Source: Clostridium beijerinckii (GTDB lineage: Bacteria > Bacillota > Clostridia > Clostridiales > Clostridiaceae). Taken from it: a stretch of DNA of 64,000 nucleotides. The DNA lies in the NCBI RefSeq assembly GCF_018223745.1, contig NZ_CP073653.1, positions 859,001 through 923,000 on the forward strand, written 5' to 3'. Shown piece after piece: positions 51,674 to 60,351 of this stretch (positions are counted from its first letter, which is position 1; each line of letters starts with the position of its first letter). The notes beneath the pieces were generated by a model. It searched no databases. It was not told the origin of the DNA and saw only the letters and a list, made by a program, of their open reading frames with translations. Both the position numbers and the translations under genes were made by a program.

Positions 51674-52432
51674 ATGAAGATATTTTATAATACATCCACT
51701 GGTAATTCGTTGTATGTAGCAAAAATAGTAAAAGAAAGTTTTAAAAATTGTGAATTGGTATCTATGAGTAAGGCATTAAAAGAAAACAAGCTTGAAATTT
51801 GCGAAGATATTATTGGATTTATATATCCAATCCACTGTTCAGGACTACCAATTGTGGTTAATGAATTTATCTCAAAGTTAAAGATAAATAAAGATGCATA
51901 TATCTTTGCAATTGGAGTTTCAGGAGGAGGAGGAGCAAATACTAGCTTTGTTCAAATTAATAAATTATTAAAAAGTAATGTTAAAATAAGTAATTATTGT
52001 ACCATTAGGTATATTTCTAATTATATACGAGCAGGTAGAAATCCTACTAAAGCTAGAGCTGAGGAAACTATAAAAGAAAATGAAAGTAAGATAGTGGATT
52101 TTATAGAGTCAGTTAAGAGAAGAGATGCTAAAGAAATTAACTTTAAAGCTGGAATTGGAAATTTAGCATATAAGATATGGAAAGATTTTTATAGAAATAA
52201 AGATAGAAACTTTAATGTAAATGAGAAATGCATTAGTTGCAATATGTGTAAGAAAGTTTGCCCGGTAGATAATATCGTGATAGAAAATAATAGACCAAAA
52301 TGGTTAGGAAAATGCACAGACTGTATGGCTTGTATAAATATATGCCCTAAAGAAGCAATAAATATAGGAAAGTCTACAATTAAAAAGAACAGATATTTAA
52401 ATCCATATATAAAGAGAGAGGAATTAATATAG
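51674..52432 (+). CDS. EFR1-type flavodoxin/ferredoxin fusion protein
   Basis: A 252-residue electron-transfer protein. The N-terminal half (1-140) is flavodoxin-like, with the FMN-phosphate loop YNTSTGNSLYVAK and VSGGGGANTS. The C-terminal part (185-235) is a two-cluster ferredoxin with CISCNMCKKVCP and CTDCMACINICP. This order matches the EFR1-family ferrodoxins common in clostridia. Electron donors and acceptors are unknown. Ribosome site AGAGGAG. It is followed by an unrelated coiled-coil protein and stands 90 bases after pepF. Confidence 0.85.
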   Translation: MKIFYNTSTGNSLYVAKIVKESFKNCELVSMSKALKENKLEICEDIIGFIYPIHCSGLPIVVNEFISKLKINKDAYIFAIGVSGGGGANTSFVQINKLLKSNVKISNYCTIRYISNYIRAGRNPTKARAEETIKENESKIVDFIESVKRRDAKEINFKAGIGNLAYKIWKDFYRNKDRNFNVNEKCISCNMCKKVCPVDNIVIENNRPKWLGKCTDCMACINICPKEAINIGKSTIKKNRYLNPYIKREELI

Positions 52433-52540
52433 AGATATAAGATAAAAAAATAATATAAAAAAATCCTAAAAATGATAACATAAATGTAATAATATGGTAA
52501 AATATTTATATAAATAATATATGAATGGGGTTGTCAAGTA

Positions 52541-53308
52541 ATGGGTTTTTTTAAAAAAGATGATATTCAAGAAAAAGAAGTTCAAGTAACTAATGAAACT
52601 AAAATTGAGAATTTAGAGATTGATAAAAGAATTTCTAAAAAGAAAAATTTATCTCTTTTTGATGTAGATACGATTCAGTATGTAATTAAAAATTTTCCAT
52701 CCATGTCCATTGAAATTCAAAGTGGTCTGAGCAACTTGGCAAGCATACTAGAAAATACCATAGACCACATTGAAGATAAGTCAAATGAAATAATTAAAAA
52801 AGATAGGGATTTTAAATTAAGTAAAGCTTATAGAGATACATCTATAGCTATATATAGCGTTGTTGAAAACATAAATGAATATGTTAAGTGGATGCAAGAT
52901 GAATATGAGAAAAATATACAATCTGATGAAGAAAGTATTTGTAAGATAAGAAAAGATTTGGTGGAAATTAAGAAAGAAGCATCTATAGATAAAGAAAAAC
53001 AAGAATTAAAAAATACCTTAATTAATGAAGAAGCTATAGAAATATATAAGGATTTTTCATTAAAAGAACCTAAAGCAATAAAGTTGGATGATAATATTAT
53101 AGATGTTGAAGATTGGGATGACTTACTTGTTAAAACAGCTGAGGTACTTACAAAACAATATAAAAAAAATAAAAATATTAATAAGACTATGAAATCAATT
53201 AAACCAGTTGAAAAAAAATCTCCACAAAATTCTTTTAGGGATACTGTTATAGATATGCTAACGGAGTATAAGATAAATTTTGATGAATTTAAAGTTATAG
53301 TGAAGTAA
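52541..53308 (+). CDS. Hypothetical protein, helical and charged
   Basis: Not recognised. The 255-residue protein has no signal peptide or membrane segment and is rich in Lys and Glu with coiled-coil character at about 60-165. It has LSLFDVDTIQYVIKNFPSMS near 40-60 and ends with a compact segment (SFRDTVIDMLTEYKINFDEF). The ribosome site is weak (GGGG, 13 bases upstream). It lies between the EFR1-type protein and a strong terminator, so it could be cotranscribed with the former. It has the same base composition as its neighbours and no sign of recent transfer. Confidence 0.7.
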   Translation: MGFFKKDDIQEKEVQVTNETKIENLEIDKRISKKKNLSLFDVDTIQYVIKNFPSMSIEIQSGLSNLASILENTIDHIEDKSNEIIKKDRDFKLSKAYRDTSIAIYSVVENINEYVKWMQDEYEKNIQSDEESICKIRKDLVEIKKEASIDKEKQELKNTLINEEAIEIYKDFSLKEPKAIKLDDNIIDVEDWDDLLVKTAEVLTKQYKKNKNINKTMKSIKPVEKKSPQNSFRDTVIDMLTEYKINFDEFKVIVK

Positions 53309-53340
53309 GATATGTAGAGTAATTCTTGTATTTCAAATAA

Positions 53341-53386
53341 ATCAGCTTACATGCAAAGAAATATTTGCATTTTAAGCTGATTTTTT
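53341..53386 (+). terminator. Terminator after the hypothetical coiled-coil gene
   Basis: ATCAGCTTA (53341-53349) with TAAGCTGAT (53373-53381), inner ATGCAAA/TTTGCAT helix, then a T-rich tail. Confidence 0.88.
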
Positions 53387-53411
53387 ATATAGTTAAATAA
53401 TAATAAAAATA

Positions 53412-53440
53412 TTGACAATGGATATTATAAAAAGTACAAT
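53412..53440 (+). promoter_or_regulatory. Promoter of trxA
   Basis: TTGACA 53412-53417 and TACAAT 53435-53440, 17-bp spacer, 139 bases before trxA. Confidence 0.7.
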
Positions 53441-53578
53441 ATGATTATAAAAGATTGAGTTAAATTTAATTTATAAAAATTTATTTTTTTTATGAATAGT
53501 AAATATAAAAAAGTTTAAAATAGCTAGAGATATGTTTAAAAAAGCTTTAGTTTAATTTATAAGATGGAGGAATAAAGT

Positions 53579-53887
53579 ATGAAAATAGTAGATACTAACG
53601 AATTTAAAAATGAAATAGAGAGTGGAGTTACAGTTGTAGATTTCTTTGCAACTTGGTGTGGACCTTGTAAAATGTTATCTCCAGTGCTTGAAGGATTATC
53701 AGGCGAAATGGAAGGAAAGGCTAAATTTATTAAAGTTGATATAGATCAAAGTTTAGACTTAGCGAATGAGTTTCAAATTTCAAGCGTTCCAACAATGATA
53801 ATATTCAAAGATGGACAAAAAGCAGAGCAACTTATAGGATTTTTACCAAAAGAAAAAATTCAACAAGTAATTGAAAGTAATCTATAA
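53579..53887 (+). CDS. trxA: Thioredoxin
   Basis: Small cytosolic dithiol reductant, 102 residues. The active site is W26-C27-G28-P29-C30 and the cis-proline lies in ISSVPTMIIF. It is the start of a thiol/peroxide gene group: glutathione peroxidase and a thioredoxin reductase follow on the same strand, with terminator-like hairpins between. TGGAGG precedes the ATG. It can reduce the peroxidases in the window (Bcp, Gpx) and be reduced by the flavoprotein at 54626. Confidence 0.96.
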   Translation: MKIVDTNEFKNEIESGVTVVDFFATWCGPCKMLSPVLEGLSGEMEGKAKFIKVDIDQSLDLANEFQISSVPTMIIFKDGQKAEQLIGFLPKEKIQQVIESNL

Positions 53888-53904
53888 AATATTTTCTACA
53901 TTAA

Positions 53905-53945
53905 AAAACATAGTGCAATATTAAAATGTACTATGTTTTAATTTT
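53905..53945 (+). terminator. Terminator of trxA
   Basis: AAAACATAGT (53905-53914) with ACTATGTTTT (53930-53939), 15-nt loop, then AATTTTC. Confidence 0.75.
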
Positions 53946-54019
53946 CAATAAATAAGTTGAGTAAAATTAAATTTTATAAAGTTTACTTTTTAAGCATAAT
54001 TATGTAAGGAGAGATAATC

Positions 54020-54499
54020 ATGAATTTTTATAGTTTTTCTGCAAATAAAATGAATGGTCAAGAAGTAAAAATGGAAGAATATAAAGGGAAAGTAGTCTTA
54101 ATAGTAAATACTGCGAGTAAGTGCGGATTTACACCACAATTTGAAGCGTTAGAAGATATTTATAAGGAATATAAAGATCAGGGATTAGAAATATTAGGTT
54201 TTCCATGCAATCAGTTTGCCAAACAAGATCCATCTAGCAATGAGGAAATAAATTCGTTTTGCAAATTAAATTATGGAGTTACTTTTACTATGTTTGAGAA
54301 AATTGATGTAAATGGAACTAGCGCACATCCGCTATATGAATTCTTGAAAAATAAAAAAAGAGGACTCTTTAATAAGGAGATAAAATGGAATTTTACTAAG
54401 TTTTTAGTTAATAAAGATGGAGAAGTTATAGGGCGATATTCTCCAACAACAAAGCCATCAAAAATTAAAGAAGATATTATAAATTTGTTAAATGCTTAA
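54020..54499 (+). CDS. Glutathione peroxidase-family thiol peroxidase
   Basis: Reduces hydroperoxides; bacterial members usually take electrons from thioredoxin rather than glutathione. 159 residues. Peroxidatic Cys35 lies in [12 protein letters not shown], with catalytic Gln65 in FPCNQF and Trp123-Asn124 in KWNFTKFLV. Cys81 in [10 protein letters not shown] is the probable resolving Cys, so a 2-Cys thioredoxin-dependent mechanism is likely. The active residue is Cys, not selenocysteine. GGAGAG precedes the ATG. It lies between trxA and the thioredoxin reductase-like gene, which supports the electron route. Confidence 0.93.
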   Translation: MNFYSFSANKMNGQEVKMEEYKGKVVLIVNTASKCGFTPQFEALEDIYKEYKDQGLEILGFPCNQFAKQDPSSNEEINSFCKLNYGVTFTMFEKIDVNGTSAHPLYEFLKNKKRGLFNKEIKWNFTKFLVNKDGEVIGRYSPTTKPSKIKEDIINLLNA

Positions 54500-54625
54500 A
54501 TTATTGCATTTTTGAAATAGACATTAAGTGGTGCAGAAGATATATTATAATTATATAGTTTAAATAAGATAGTTTATAATAGAAATAGGTTTATAATTAA
54601 ATATACGTAAATGGAGGAAAAAAAG

Positions 54626-55492
54626 ATGAGCGAAAGATATGATATAGCAATAATAGGAAGTGGACCTGCAGGTTTGTCAGCTGCATTGAATGCAAGAATA
54701 AGAAAAAAGAATTTTATAATATTTGGGAATAAGGAACTTACTAGTAAGCTTGCAAAAGCTCATGAAATAAATAATTATCTAGGCTTTTATAAAAAAAGCG
54801 GTAAAGAATTGCAAGAAGAGTTTAATAAACATTTAGAAGAAATGGATATAAATATAACTGAAGAGAGAATTAATAATGTATATGCCATGGGAGACTATTT
54901 TGCTTTAATGGTAAATGAAAAAATGTATGAAGCTACATCAGTAATATTAGCCACAGGTGTTGAATACGGAAAATTATTTGATGGAGAAGAAAGACTTCTT
55001 GGAAAAGGAGTAGGATATTGTGCAACTTGTGATGCTCCACTATATAGAGGAAAGGTAGTTACAATAGTTTCTTATAATAAGCATGAGGAAGAAGAGGCTA
55101 ATTTTATTGCATCAATAGCATCTAAAGTAAATTATATTCCTATGTATAAGGAAAAAGTTGAGGTAGATCCTTCTATAGAAATTATAAATGATACACCAGT
55201 TGGAATTATAGGAGAGGATAAAGTAAGCAAGCTGAAGTTAAAGAATTCAGAAATTGAAACAGATGGTATTTTTATACTTAGAGATAGCATTTCTCCAGGG
55301 CAATTGGTACCAGGATTAAAGATAGTTGATAACCATATTGAGGTAGATAGATTAATGAGAACGAGTATCAAAGGATGTTTCGCAGCTGGCGATATTGTTG
55401 GAAAGCCATATCAATATATAAAGTCAGCTGGAGAAGGCAATATAGCCGCTTTATCGGCAGTAAGTTATGTTGATTCTGTTTCTAAAAAATAG
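54626..55492 (+). CDS. Thioredoxin reductase-like flavoprotein lacking NADPH motifs (probable ferredoxin-dependent type)
   Basis: FAD protein of 288 residues with redox pair C132-A-T-C135 in GYCATCDAPLYRG, so it probably reduces thioredoxin. FAD motifs are intact: GSGPAGLSAA near the N-terminus, ILATGVEYG, and the C-terminal GCFAAGDIVG. Between them NADPH-dependent enzymes have a GGGDSA-type loop and HRRDxFRA; here these read IVSYNKHEEEEA and IPMYKEKVEV, so NADPH binding is unlikely. Clostridial ferredoxin-dependent flavin thioredoxin reductases (FFTR) share this loss, so that is the best match. ATG 54626 has GGAGG upstream; an in-frame ATG at 54611 overlaps the site. Located downstream of trxA and gpx. 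Confidence 0.85.
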   Translation: MSERYDIAIIGSGPAGLSAALNARIRKKNFIIFGNKELTSKLAKAHEINNYLGFYKKSGKELQEEFNKHLEEMDINITEERINNVYAMGDYFALMVNEKMYEATSVILATGVEYGKLFDGEERLLGKGVGYCATCDAPLYRGKVVTIVSYNKHEEEEANFIASIASKVNYIPMYKEKVEVDPSIEIINDTPVGIIGEDKVSKLKLKNSEIETDGIFILRDSISPGQLVPGLKIVDNHIEVDRLMRTSIKGCFAAGDIVGKPYQYIKSAGEGNIAALSAVSYVDSVSKK

Positions 55493-55576
55493 TAAAGCTA
55501 TAGAAATAAGATATGTTATCTATAATATTGAGCATAAGTAAGCTTTATGTATTGGACGAAAAGTGCTATATTAAAA

Positions 55577-55613
55577 TTGACATGCCAAAGCAAAAAAGTT
55601 AAACTTACTTTGG
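55577..55613 (+). promoter_or_regulatory. Promoter with palindromic operator before the OhrR-type gene
   Basis: TTGACA 55577-55582 and TAAACT 55600-55605, 17-bp spacer. AAGTT-A-AACTT (55597-55607) is a perfect palindrome over the -10 box, and CCAAAG/CTTTGG (55585-55590/55608-55613) flank it. Autoregulation is plausible. Confidence 0.55.
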
Positions 55614-55666
55614 TTTGTTAAAATTAAATTTATATAAATGATATGGCGGTTATAGGAGAATGAATT

Positions 55667-56107
55667 ATGAATAAATCAAAAAAATATGAAAGTATCAAAT
55701 TAGACAATCAAGTTTGCTTTTCTTTATATGCAGCATCAAGGGAAATAATAAAATTATATAAACCAATTCTGGATAAATTCAATCTAACATATACACAATA
55801 TATCGCGATGCTGGTATTATGGGAAGATGAAAAGAGTACGGTTAAGGATATAGGACGAAGATTGCACTTAGATTCTGGTACATTGACGCCACTATTAAAG
55901 AAGATTGAAGGAATGGGATTAATAACAAGATATAGAGACACAAATGATGATAGAGTAGTAATTATTGAATTAACTGAAAAAGGAAGACTTCTAAAGGATG
56001 ACATATTAGAAGTACCACGTCAAATAGTATGTAAAGCTAACATAACAACTGAAAGTGCTATTGAATTAAAAAGAAATTTAGATGAATTATTAAAATCTTT
56101 AGAGTAA
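55667..56107 (+). CDS. MarR-family regulator, OhrR type
   Basis: A 146-residue winged-helix repressor that probably senses organic peroxides. The N-terminal LDNQVCFSLYAASREI contains the conserved sensing Cys of OhrR and LTYTQYIAMLVLWE the paired tyrosines. The winged helix covers about 60-110 (DIGRRLHLDSGTLTPLLKKIE, key words LDSGTLTPLL). It lacks additional C-terminal Cys residues in the usual 2-Cys position except one near VCKANI. No ohr gene is adjacent, so targets lie elsewhere or include nearby thiol genes. GGAG precedes the ATG and a palindrome overlaps the promoter. Confidence 0.88.
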   Translation: MNKSKKYESIKLDNQVCFSLYAASREIIKLYKPILDKFNLTYTQYIAMLVLWEDEKSTVKDIGRRLHLDSGTLTPLLKKIEGMGLITRYRDTNDDRVVIIELTEKGRLLKDDILEVPRQIVCKANITTESAIELKRNLDELLKSLE

Positions 56108-56161
56108 CTTTGACTGATTTTGTCTGGGCCCTGATTAGATATTTTTTGGAGGAATTTCTAT

Positions 56162-56842
56162 ATGGAAGATGTACTTAATAAATTAAAGGGAAATGAATTT
56201 TTTCAAGATTTAAGTGTTGAGGAAATTAGGGATCTTATTTCAAATATTGGATATAATTTAAGATCATATAAAAAGGGAGAAATTATTGCTAATGAAGAAG
56301 ATGAATGCAATAGTTTAGGTTTTGTTTTAGAGGGGATAGTCGAAATTCAAAGAATATACCTTAGCGGAAAACAAATAATTCTAAAGAGACTAAGTAATGG
56401 AGATGTATTTGGTGAGGCATTAGTATTCTCAAAGAAATCAAAATATCCATCTACAGTTATAGCTTTTAGTGACTGTAATATACTTTATATAAGCAGAGCA
56501 GACATACTAAAATTATGTACAAGTGATGAAAGAGTATTAGGGAACTTTATGTCTTCATTGAGTAATAAGATATTTATGTTAAATTCAAAGATAAAAAGTA
56601 TAGCGTTTAAAAGCATCAAACATAAAGTTATAAACTACATATTAGAACAGGCAAAGAGCCAAAAAAGTGAAATAGTTAAACTGAAAGAAAATAAAGAAGA
56701 AATTGCATCTTCACTAGGTATTCCTAGACCATCTTTATCAAGAGAATTAATGAATCTTAGAGATCTAAATTATATTGAGTTTGATAGAAATATAATTAAA
56801 ATTTTAAATATTGAAGAGTTAGAAGCAGAATTATTTGATTAA
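56162..56842 (+). CDS. Crp/Fnr-family transcriptional regulator 1
   Basis: A 226-residue regulator with an N-terminal cyclic-nucleotide-type sensor domain (about 10-125; DVFGEALVFSKKSKYPSTVIA corresponds to the ligand cassette) and a C-terminal HTH (about 145-215; IASSLGIPRPSLSRELMNLRD, key words IPRPSLSREL). The Arg and Glu that bind cAMP are not clearly conserved, and there is no FNR-type Cys cluster. TGGAGG precedes the ATG. It lies 55 bases after ohrR and may be cotranscribed. Position near asr and hcp suggests control of redox or nitrosative genes, as for HcpR-type proteins, which is inference. Confidence 0.88.
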   Translation: MEDVLNKLKGNEFFQDLSVEEIRDLISNIGYNLRSYKKGEIIANEEDECNSLGFVLEGIVEIQRIYLSGKQIILKRLSNGDVFGEALVFSKKSKYPSTVIAFSDCNILYISRADILKLCTSDERVLGNFMSSLSNKIFMLNSKIKSIAFKSIKHKVINYILEQAKSQKSEIVKLKENKEEIASSLGIPRPSLSRELMNLRDLNYIEFDRNIIKILNIEELEAELFD

Positions 56843-56988
56843 AATGATATATATTGATATTTCATAAGGCAGAGGTATACGTAGAAATCATTAATATAAA
56901 ATAATTTTATTATAATAGAATAATTAGGTTAGCTTACTATCGCAAATATTATTTTATTAAGTTTATAGTAAGTAATTAGGAGTTATTT

Positions 56989-57681
56989 ATGAAAAATATT
57001 TCTGAAGAACAGTTAGAGGAGTTAGAAATTTTTAATAGTGTTTCTAAATCATCTTTAATTAAGCTTAAGGATTTTGGAGAAGTTAAAAAGTATCAGCCTG
57101 GAAATCATCTTTTTAGAGATAAAGAAGAAGTATCTACTTTATATGTAGTATTAAGCGGAAGTATATCTCTATATAAATTAAATGAGAATGGAAATAAACG
57201 TGTTATATTCATTTTGGGTAGAGGTAAAATGATTAATGATGTTATCATACAAGATTTACCATCGTCTATAAATTGTGAGATATTTGAAGAGTCTTACATA
57301 TTAAGTTATGACAAATATACATTTTTAAAGATTATGGAGGATGATTTTATCCTTACCAAGAATGTTATGTTTTCATTAGCTATGAAAGTAAGAAGATTGT
57401 ATAGGCAGCTAAAGAATGCAACAGGTGTAGTAAGAATGGAAAAGAAACTTGCGGCAAAACTTTGGAAACTTAGCAGAGATTATGGAGTTAAGTGTGAGGA
57501 TGGAGTAACTATTAATATGAATATAAGTGTAACATATCTAGCAGATTTACTTGGCTCAAAAAGAGAAACTGTATCCAGATCACTAAAAATACTTTTGGAC
57601 AATAAATTAATTAAGTATGAGAATAAAAAAATTAAAGTAATTGATCAAGATAAATTATCAAAATTTTTTAAAGCACCGTGA
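56989..57681 (+). CDS. Crp/Fnr-family transcriptional regulator 2
   Basis: A 230-residue regulator of the same family as its upstream neighbour but not close to it in sequence. The sensor domain covers about 10-125 (YQPGNHLFRDKEEVSTLYVVLSGSISLYK) quoted here by key words PGNHLFRD and VVLSGSISLY, and the HTH about 150-220 (VTYLADLLGSKRETVSRSLKI). It has an FNR-like recognition helix SKRETVSRSL but no Cys cluster in the N-terminus, so it is not an oxygen sensor of the FNR type. It lies directly before the FNT-asrABC genes, with a terminator between, and is a candidate regulator of them. Confidence 0.88.
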   Translation: MKNISEEQLEELEIFNSVSKSSLIKLKDFGEVKKYQPGNHLFRDKEEVSTLYVVLSGSISLYKLNENGNKRVIFILGRGKMINDVIIQDLPSSINCEIFEESYILSYDKYTFLKIMEDDFILTKNVMFSLAMKVRRLYRQLKNATGVVRMEKKLAAKLWKLSRDYGVKCEDGVTINMNISVTYLADLLGSKRETVSRSLKILLDNKLIKYENKKIKVIDQDKLSKFFKAP

Positions 57682-57703
57682 TTTATATCACGGTGCTTTA
57701 TTT
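57670..57703 (+). terminator. Terminator overlapping the end of the second crp/fnr gene
   Basis: A perfect 13-bp stem AAAGCACCGTGAT (57670-57682) with ATCACGGTGCTTT (57687-57699). The ascending arm includes the last codons and stop codon of the gene. T-rich tail follows. Confidence 0.88.
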
Positions 57704-57761
57704 ATTAATAACTTATAATTAATTTATAGGTAAACGTATATATGAAAGGGGAATTTATAGT

Positions 57762-58529
57762 ATGTTTTGTGAAGAATTTAACAGTGTAATTATGGCAGCC
57801 AAGGCAAAAGTTAATTTATTAAAGACAAATAAACTAGGATATTTCATAAGTTCAATGCTTGCAGGTCTTTATGTGGGTATGGGAATTATGCTTATATTCA
57901 CGATAGGAGGATTATTAGGTGGTAGTGGATCACCTGCTACAAAAATAGTCATGGGAGTATCCTTTGGAGTTGCCCTTAGTTTAGTAATTATGGCAGGATC
58001 AGAACTTTTTACAGGAAACAACTTTATTATGACAGCTGCTTCTTTAAGAAAAGAAGTAAAGTGGACAGACACTATTAACATATGGATAGTTTGTTTTATA
58101 GGAAATTTAGTTGGTTCTATTATTGCAGGATATTTATTTTATGCTACAGGACTTACAGCTGGACCCGTTGGAGAATTTATTGCAAAAACATCAGCAGCTA
58201 AAATGAGTGTACCATTTTTACCACTATTAGTACGTGGGATTTTTTGTAATATACTAGTCTGCTTAGCTACATGGTGTAGTTTTAAATTAAAAAGTGAATC
58301 AGCTAAGCTTATTATGATATTTTGGTGTTTATTTGCATTTATAACAGCAGGTTTTGAACATAGTGTTGCCAATATGACTCTTTTGACAATAGGATTACTT
58401 AATCCGGGAGCTGCAAGTGTAAGCATTATGGGTTATGTGTATAACATAGGTGTAGTAACACTTGGAAATATGATTGGTGGAGCAGTATTTCTAGCACTAC
58501 CTTATTATATAATTTCAAAAAAGAAGTAA
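57762..58529 (+). CDS. Formate/nitrite transporter-family channel, probably hydrosulfide (HSC/FNT3)
   Basis: A pentameric membrane channel of the FNT family, 255 residues with six helices. The family motifs are seen in the pore region: GSELFTGNNFIM and NILVCLATWCSFK, and GFEHSVANMTLL near the C-terminus. The gene is followed 12 bases later by asrA and is read with asrABC. In Clostridioides difficile the FNT3 channel encoded next to asrABC was shown to conduct hydrosulfide, so export of the HS- made by sulfite reduction is the likely role here; formate or nitrite transport remain alternatives. AAAGGGG precedes the ATG. Confidence 0.87.
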   Translation: MFCEEFNSVIMAAKAKVNLLKTNKLGYFISSMLAGLYVGMGIMLIFTIGGLLGGSGSPATKIVMGVSFGVALSLVIMAGSELFTGNNFIMTAASLRKEVKWTDTINIWIVCFIGNLVGSIIAGYLFYATGLTAGPVGEFIAKTSAAKMSVPFLPLLVRGIFCNILVCLATWCSFKLKSESAKLIMIFWCLFAFITAGFEHSVANMTLLTIGLLNPGAASVSIMGYVYNIGVVTLGNMIGGAVFLALPYYIISKKK

Positions 58530-58541
58530 AGGAGTAAGCTG

Positions 58542-59552
58542 ATGGGATATAAATTAAGCAAAAATGATATTAATAAAGTATTCGAAGATTTATCAAAAGA
58601 ATATGTAGTATATGCACCAAAATTATTTGAAGGTGAAGGTAGTTTCTCTGATACTGATAGAGTACGTTATGGTGAAATAAAAACAATAGATGATATAGTT
58701 TTTGATCAAAAGGCCCAATATTCATATAAGGAAGTATTACTTCCTATATCTCAAACACTTTTCTATTTCACAGAAGATTCCATAAAGGAAACAGATGCTC
58801 CTAAAAAAGGTGCTATCATTTTCTTAAGAAGCTGTGACTTACATGCGGTAAAACGTATGGATGACATTTATTTAAGAAATGGACAAGAAGATTATTATTA
58901 TAAGAGAATAAGAGAAAATGCAAAATTTATTTTAATGGGGTGTGAAAACTCATTTGAAAATTGTTTTTGTGTAAGTATGGAAACAAATAAAAATGATGAA
59001 TATAATGCATACTTAAAAGTAAATGGAGATAATGTATATGTAGATGTTAAAGATGAGGAGTTAGGAAACCTATTTAAGGTTGATGAAACTTTAGATGTTA
59101 AACCAGACTTTGTAACGGAAAATAGTGTAAAGGTTTCGATAACAGATAATCTTTCTTTAGATGTTATGAAATCAGATATGTGGAAAGAGTACAGTGCTCG
59201 TTGTATTGCTTGCGGAAGATGTAATTTTGTTTGTCCTACATGTACTTGCTTTACAATGCAGGATGTCTTCTATACTGATAATGGTAAAGCAGGTGAAAGA
59301 CGAAGAGTATGGGCATCTTGCCATGTAGATGGATATACAAATATGGCTGGAGGACATAGTTTTAGGTTAGATAAAGGACAACGTATGCGTTTTAAAGTGC
59401 TGCACAAAGTATATGACTATAAAAAGAAATGGGGATATCATATGTGTGTGGGATGTGGAAGATGTGATGATATCTGCCCAGAATATATATCATTCTCTAA
59501 CTGTGTGAACAAATTAAAAGATGGTATGAAAGAGGTGGCAGACAATGAGTAA
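58542..59552 (+). CDS. asrA: Anaerobic sulfite reductase subunit A
   Basis: Iron-sulfur subunit (336 aa) of the AsrABC enzyme, which reduces sulfite to sulfide with NADH. Early Cys residues include GCENSFENCFC, and the C-terminus has two ferredoxin-type clusters: CIACGRCNFVCPTCTCF and CVGCGRCDDICPEY. It overlaps the asrB start by eight bases, so translation is coupled. AAAGGAG precedes the ATG. The gene order FNT-asrA-asrB-asrC is the same as in other clostridia. Confidence 0.96.
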   Translation: MGYKLSKNDINKVFEDLSKEYVVYAPKLFEGEGSFSDTDRVRYGEIKTIDDIVFDQKAQYSYKEVLLPISQTLFYFTEDSIKETDAPKKGAIIFLRSCDLHAVKRMDDIYLRNGQEDYYYKRIRENAKFILMGCENSFENCFCVSMETNKNDEYNAYLKVNGDNVYVDVKDEELGNLFKVDETLDVKPDFVTENSVKVSITDNLSLDVMKSDMWKEYSARCIACGRCNFVCPTCTCFTMQDVFYTDNGKAGERRRVWASCHVDGYTNMAGGHSFRLDKGQRMRFKVLHKVYDYKKKWGYHMCVGCGRCDDICPEYISFSNCVNKLKDGMKEVADNE

Positions 59553-60339
59553 AAATGAATATATTCCTTTTTTATCAGAAATTAAAGAAGTAATTAAACA
59601 TACAGAAATAGAATATACTTTTCGAATGGAGTTTAATGGTGATGTAAAACCAGGACAGTTCTTTGAAGTTTCATTACCAAAGTTTGGTGAAGCACCTATT
59701 TCAGTAAGTGGTATTGGAGAGGGCACTGTAGACTTAACTATAAGACGTGTTGGAAAAGTAACTAATGAAATATTTAATAATTATGTTGGCGATAAATTAT
59801 TTCTAAGAGGACCTTATGGTAATGGCTTTGATATTGAAAATTACAAAGGAAAAGAATTAATAGTTGTTGCAGGGGGAACAGGTCTTTCTCCAGTAAGAGG
59901 AGTTGTAGATTACTTTGCAAAAAATGCAGGTGAAGCAGAAAGCTTTACTCTAATTGCAGGATTTAAATCTCCTAATGACGTTTTATTCAAAGATGATATT
60001 AAAATGTGGAAAAGTAATATAAATCTTATTCTAACTGTTGATAATGCAGAAGAAGGATACAATGGCAATGTTGGAATGGTAACAAAATATATTCCTGATT
60101 TACTAATAAATGATATTAATAATTCAGCAGTTATTGTAGTAGGACCTCCTATTATGATGAAGTTTACTGTTGCAGAGTTTTTAAAACGTGGTATAGATGA
60201 AAATAATATTTGGATTTCACAAGAAAGAAAAATGTGTTGTGGAATCGGAAAGTGTGGACACTGTAAAATAGATGATACTTATATTTGTTTAGATGGTCCT
60301 GTTTTCAATTATTCAAAAGGCAAATTCTTAATAGATTAG
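59545..60339 (+). CDS. asrB: Anaerobic sulfite reductase subunit B
   Basis: Flavin and 2Fe-2S subunit (264 aa) that takes electrons from NADH. It resembles dihydroorotate dehydrogenase electron-transfer subunits: an FAD-binding barrel with LTIRRVG and FLRGPYGNGFD, the NAD domain with VVAGGTGLSPVRG, and a C-terminal 2Fe-2S site with MCCGIGKCGHCK and a final Cys in YICLDGP. It starts inside the end of asrA and is followed 12 bases later by asrC. Confidence 0.96.
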   Translation: MSKNEYIPFLSEIKEVIKHTEIEYTFRMEFNGDVKPGQFFEVSLPKFGEAPISVSGIGEGTVDLTIRRVGKVTNEIFNNYVGDKLFLRGPYGNGFDIENYKGKELIVVAGGTGLSPVRGVVDYFAKNAGEAESFTLIAGFKSPNDVLFKDDIKMWKSNINLILTVDNAEEGYNGNVGMVTKYIPDLLINDINNSAVIVVGPPIMMKFTVAEFLKRGIDENNIWISQERKMCCGIGKCGHCKIDDTYICLDGPVFNYSKGKFLID

Positions 60340-60351
60340 GAGGGGTTAGTT

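Noticed and set aside
54546..54560. PerR-box-like TTATAATTATATAG before the thioredoxin reductase-like gene
   Set aside because: Only the left half matches the TTATAATNATTATAA consensus; A/T-rich DNA gives such matches by chance.
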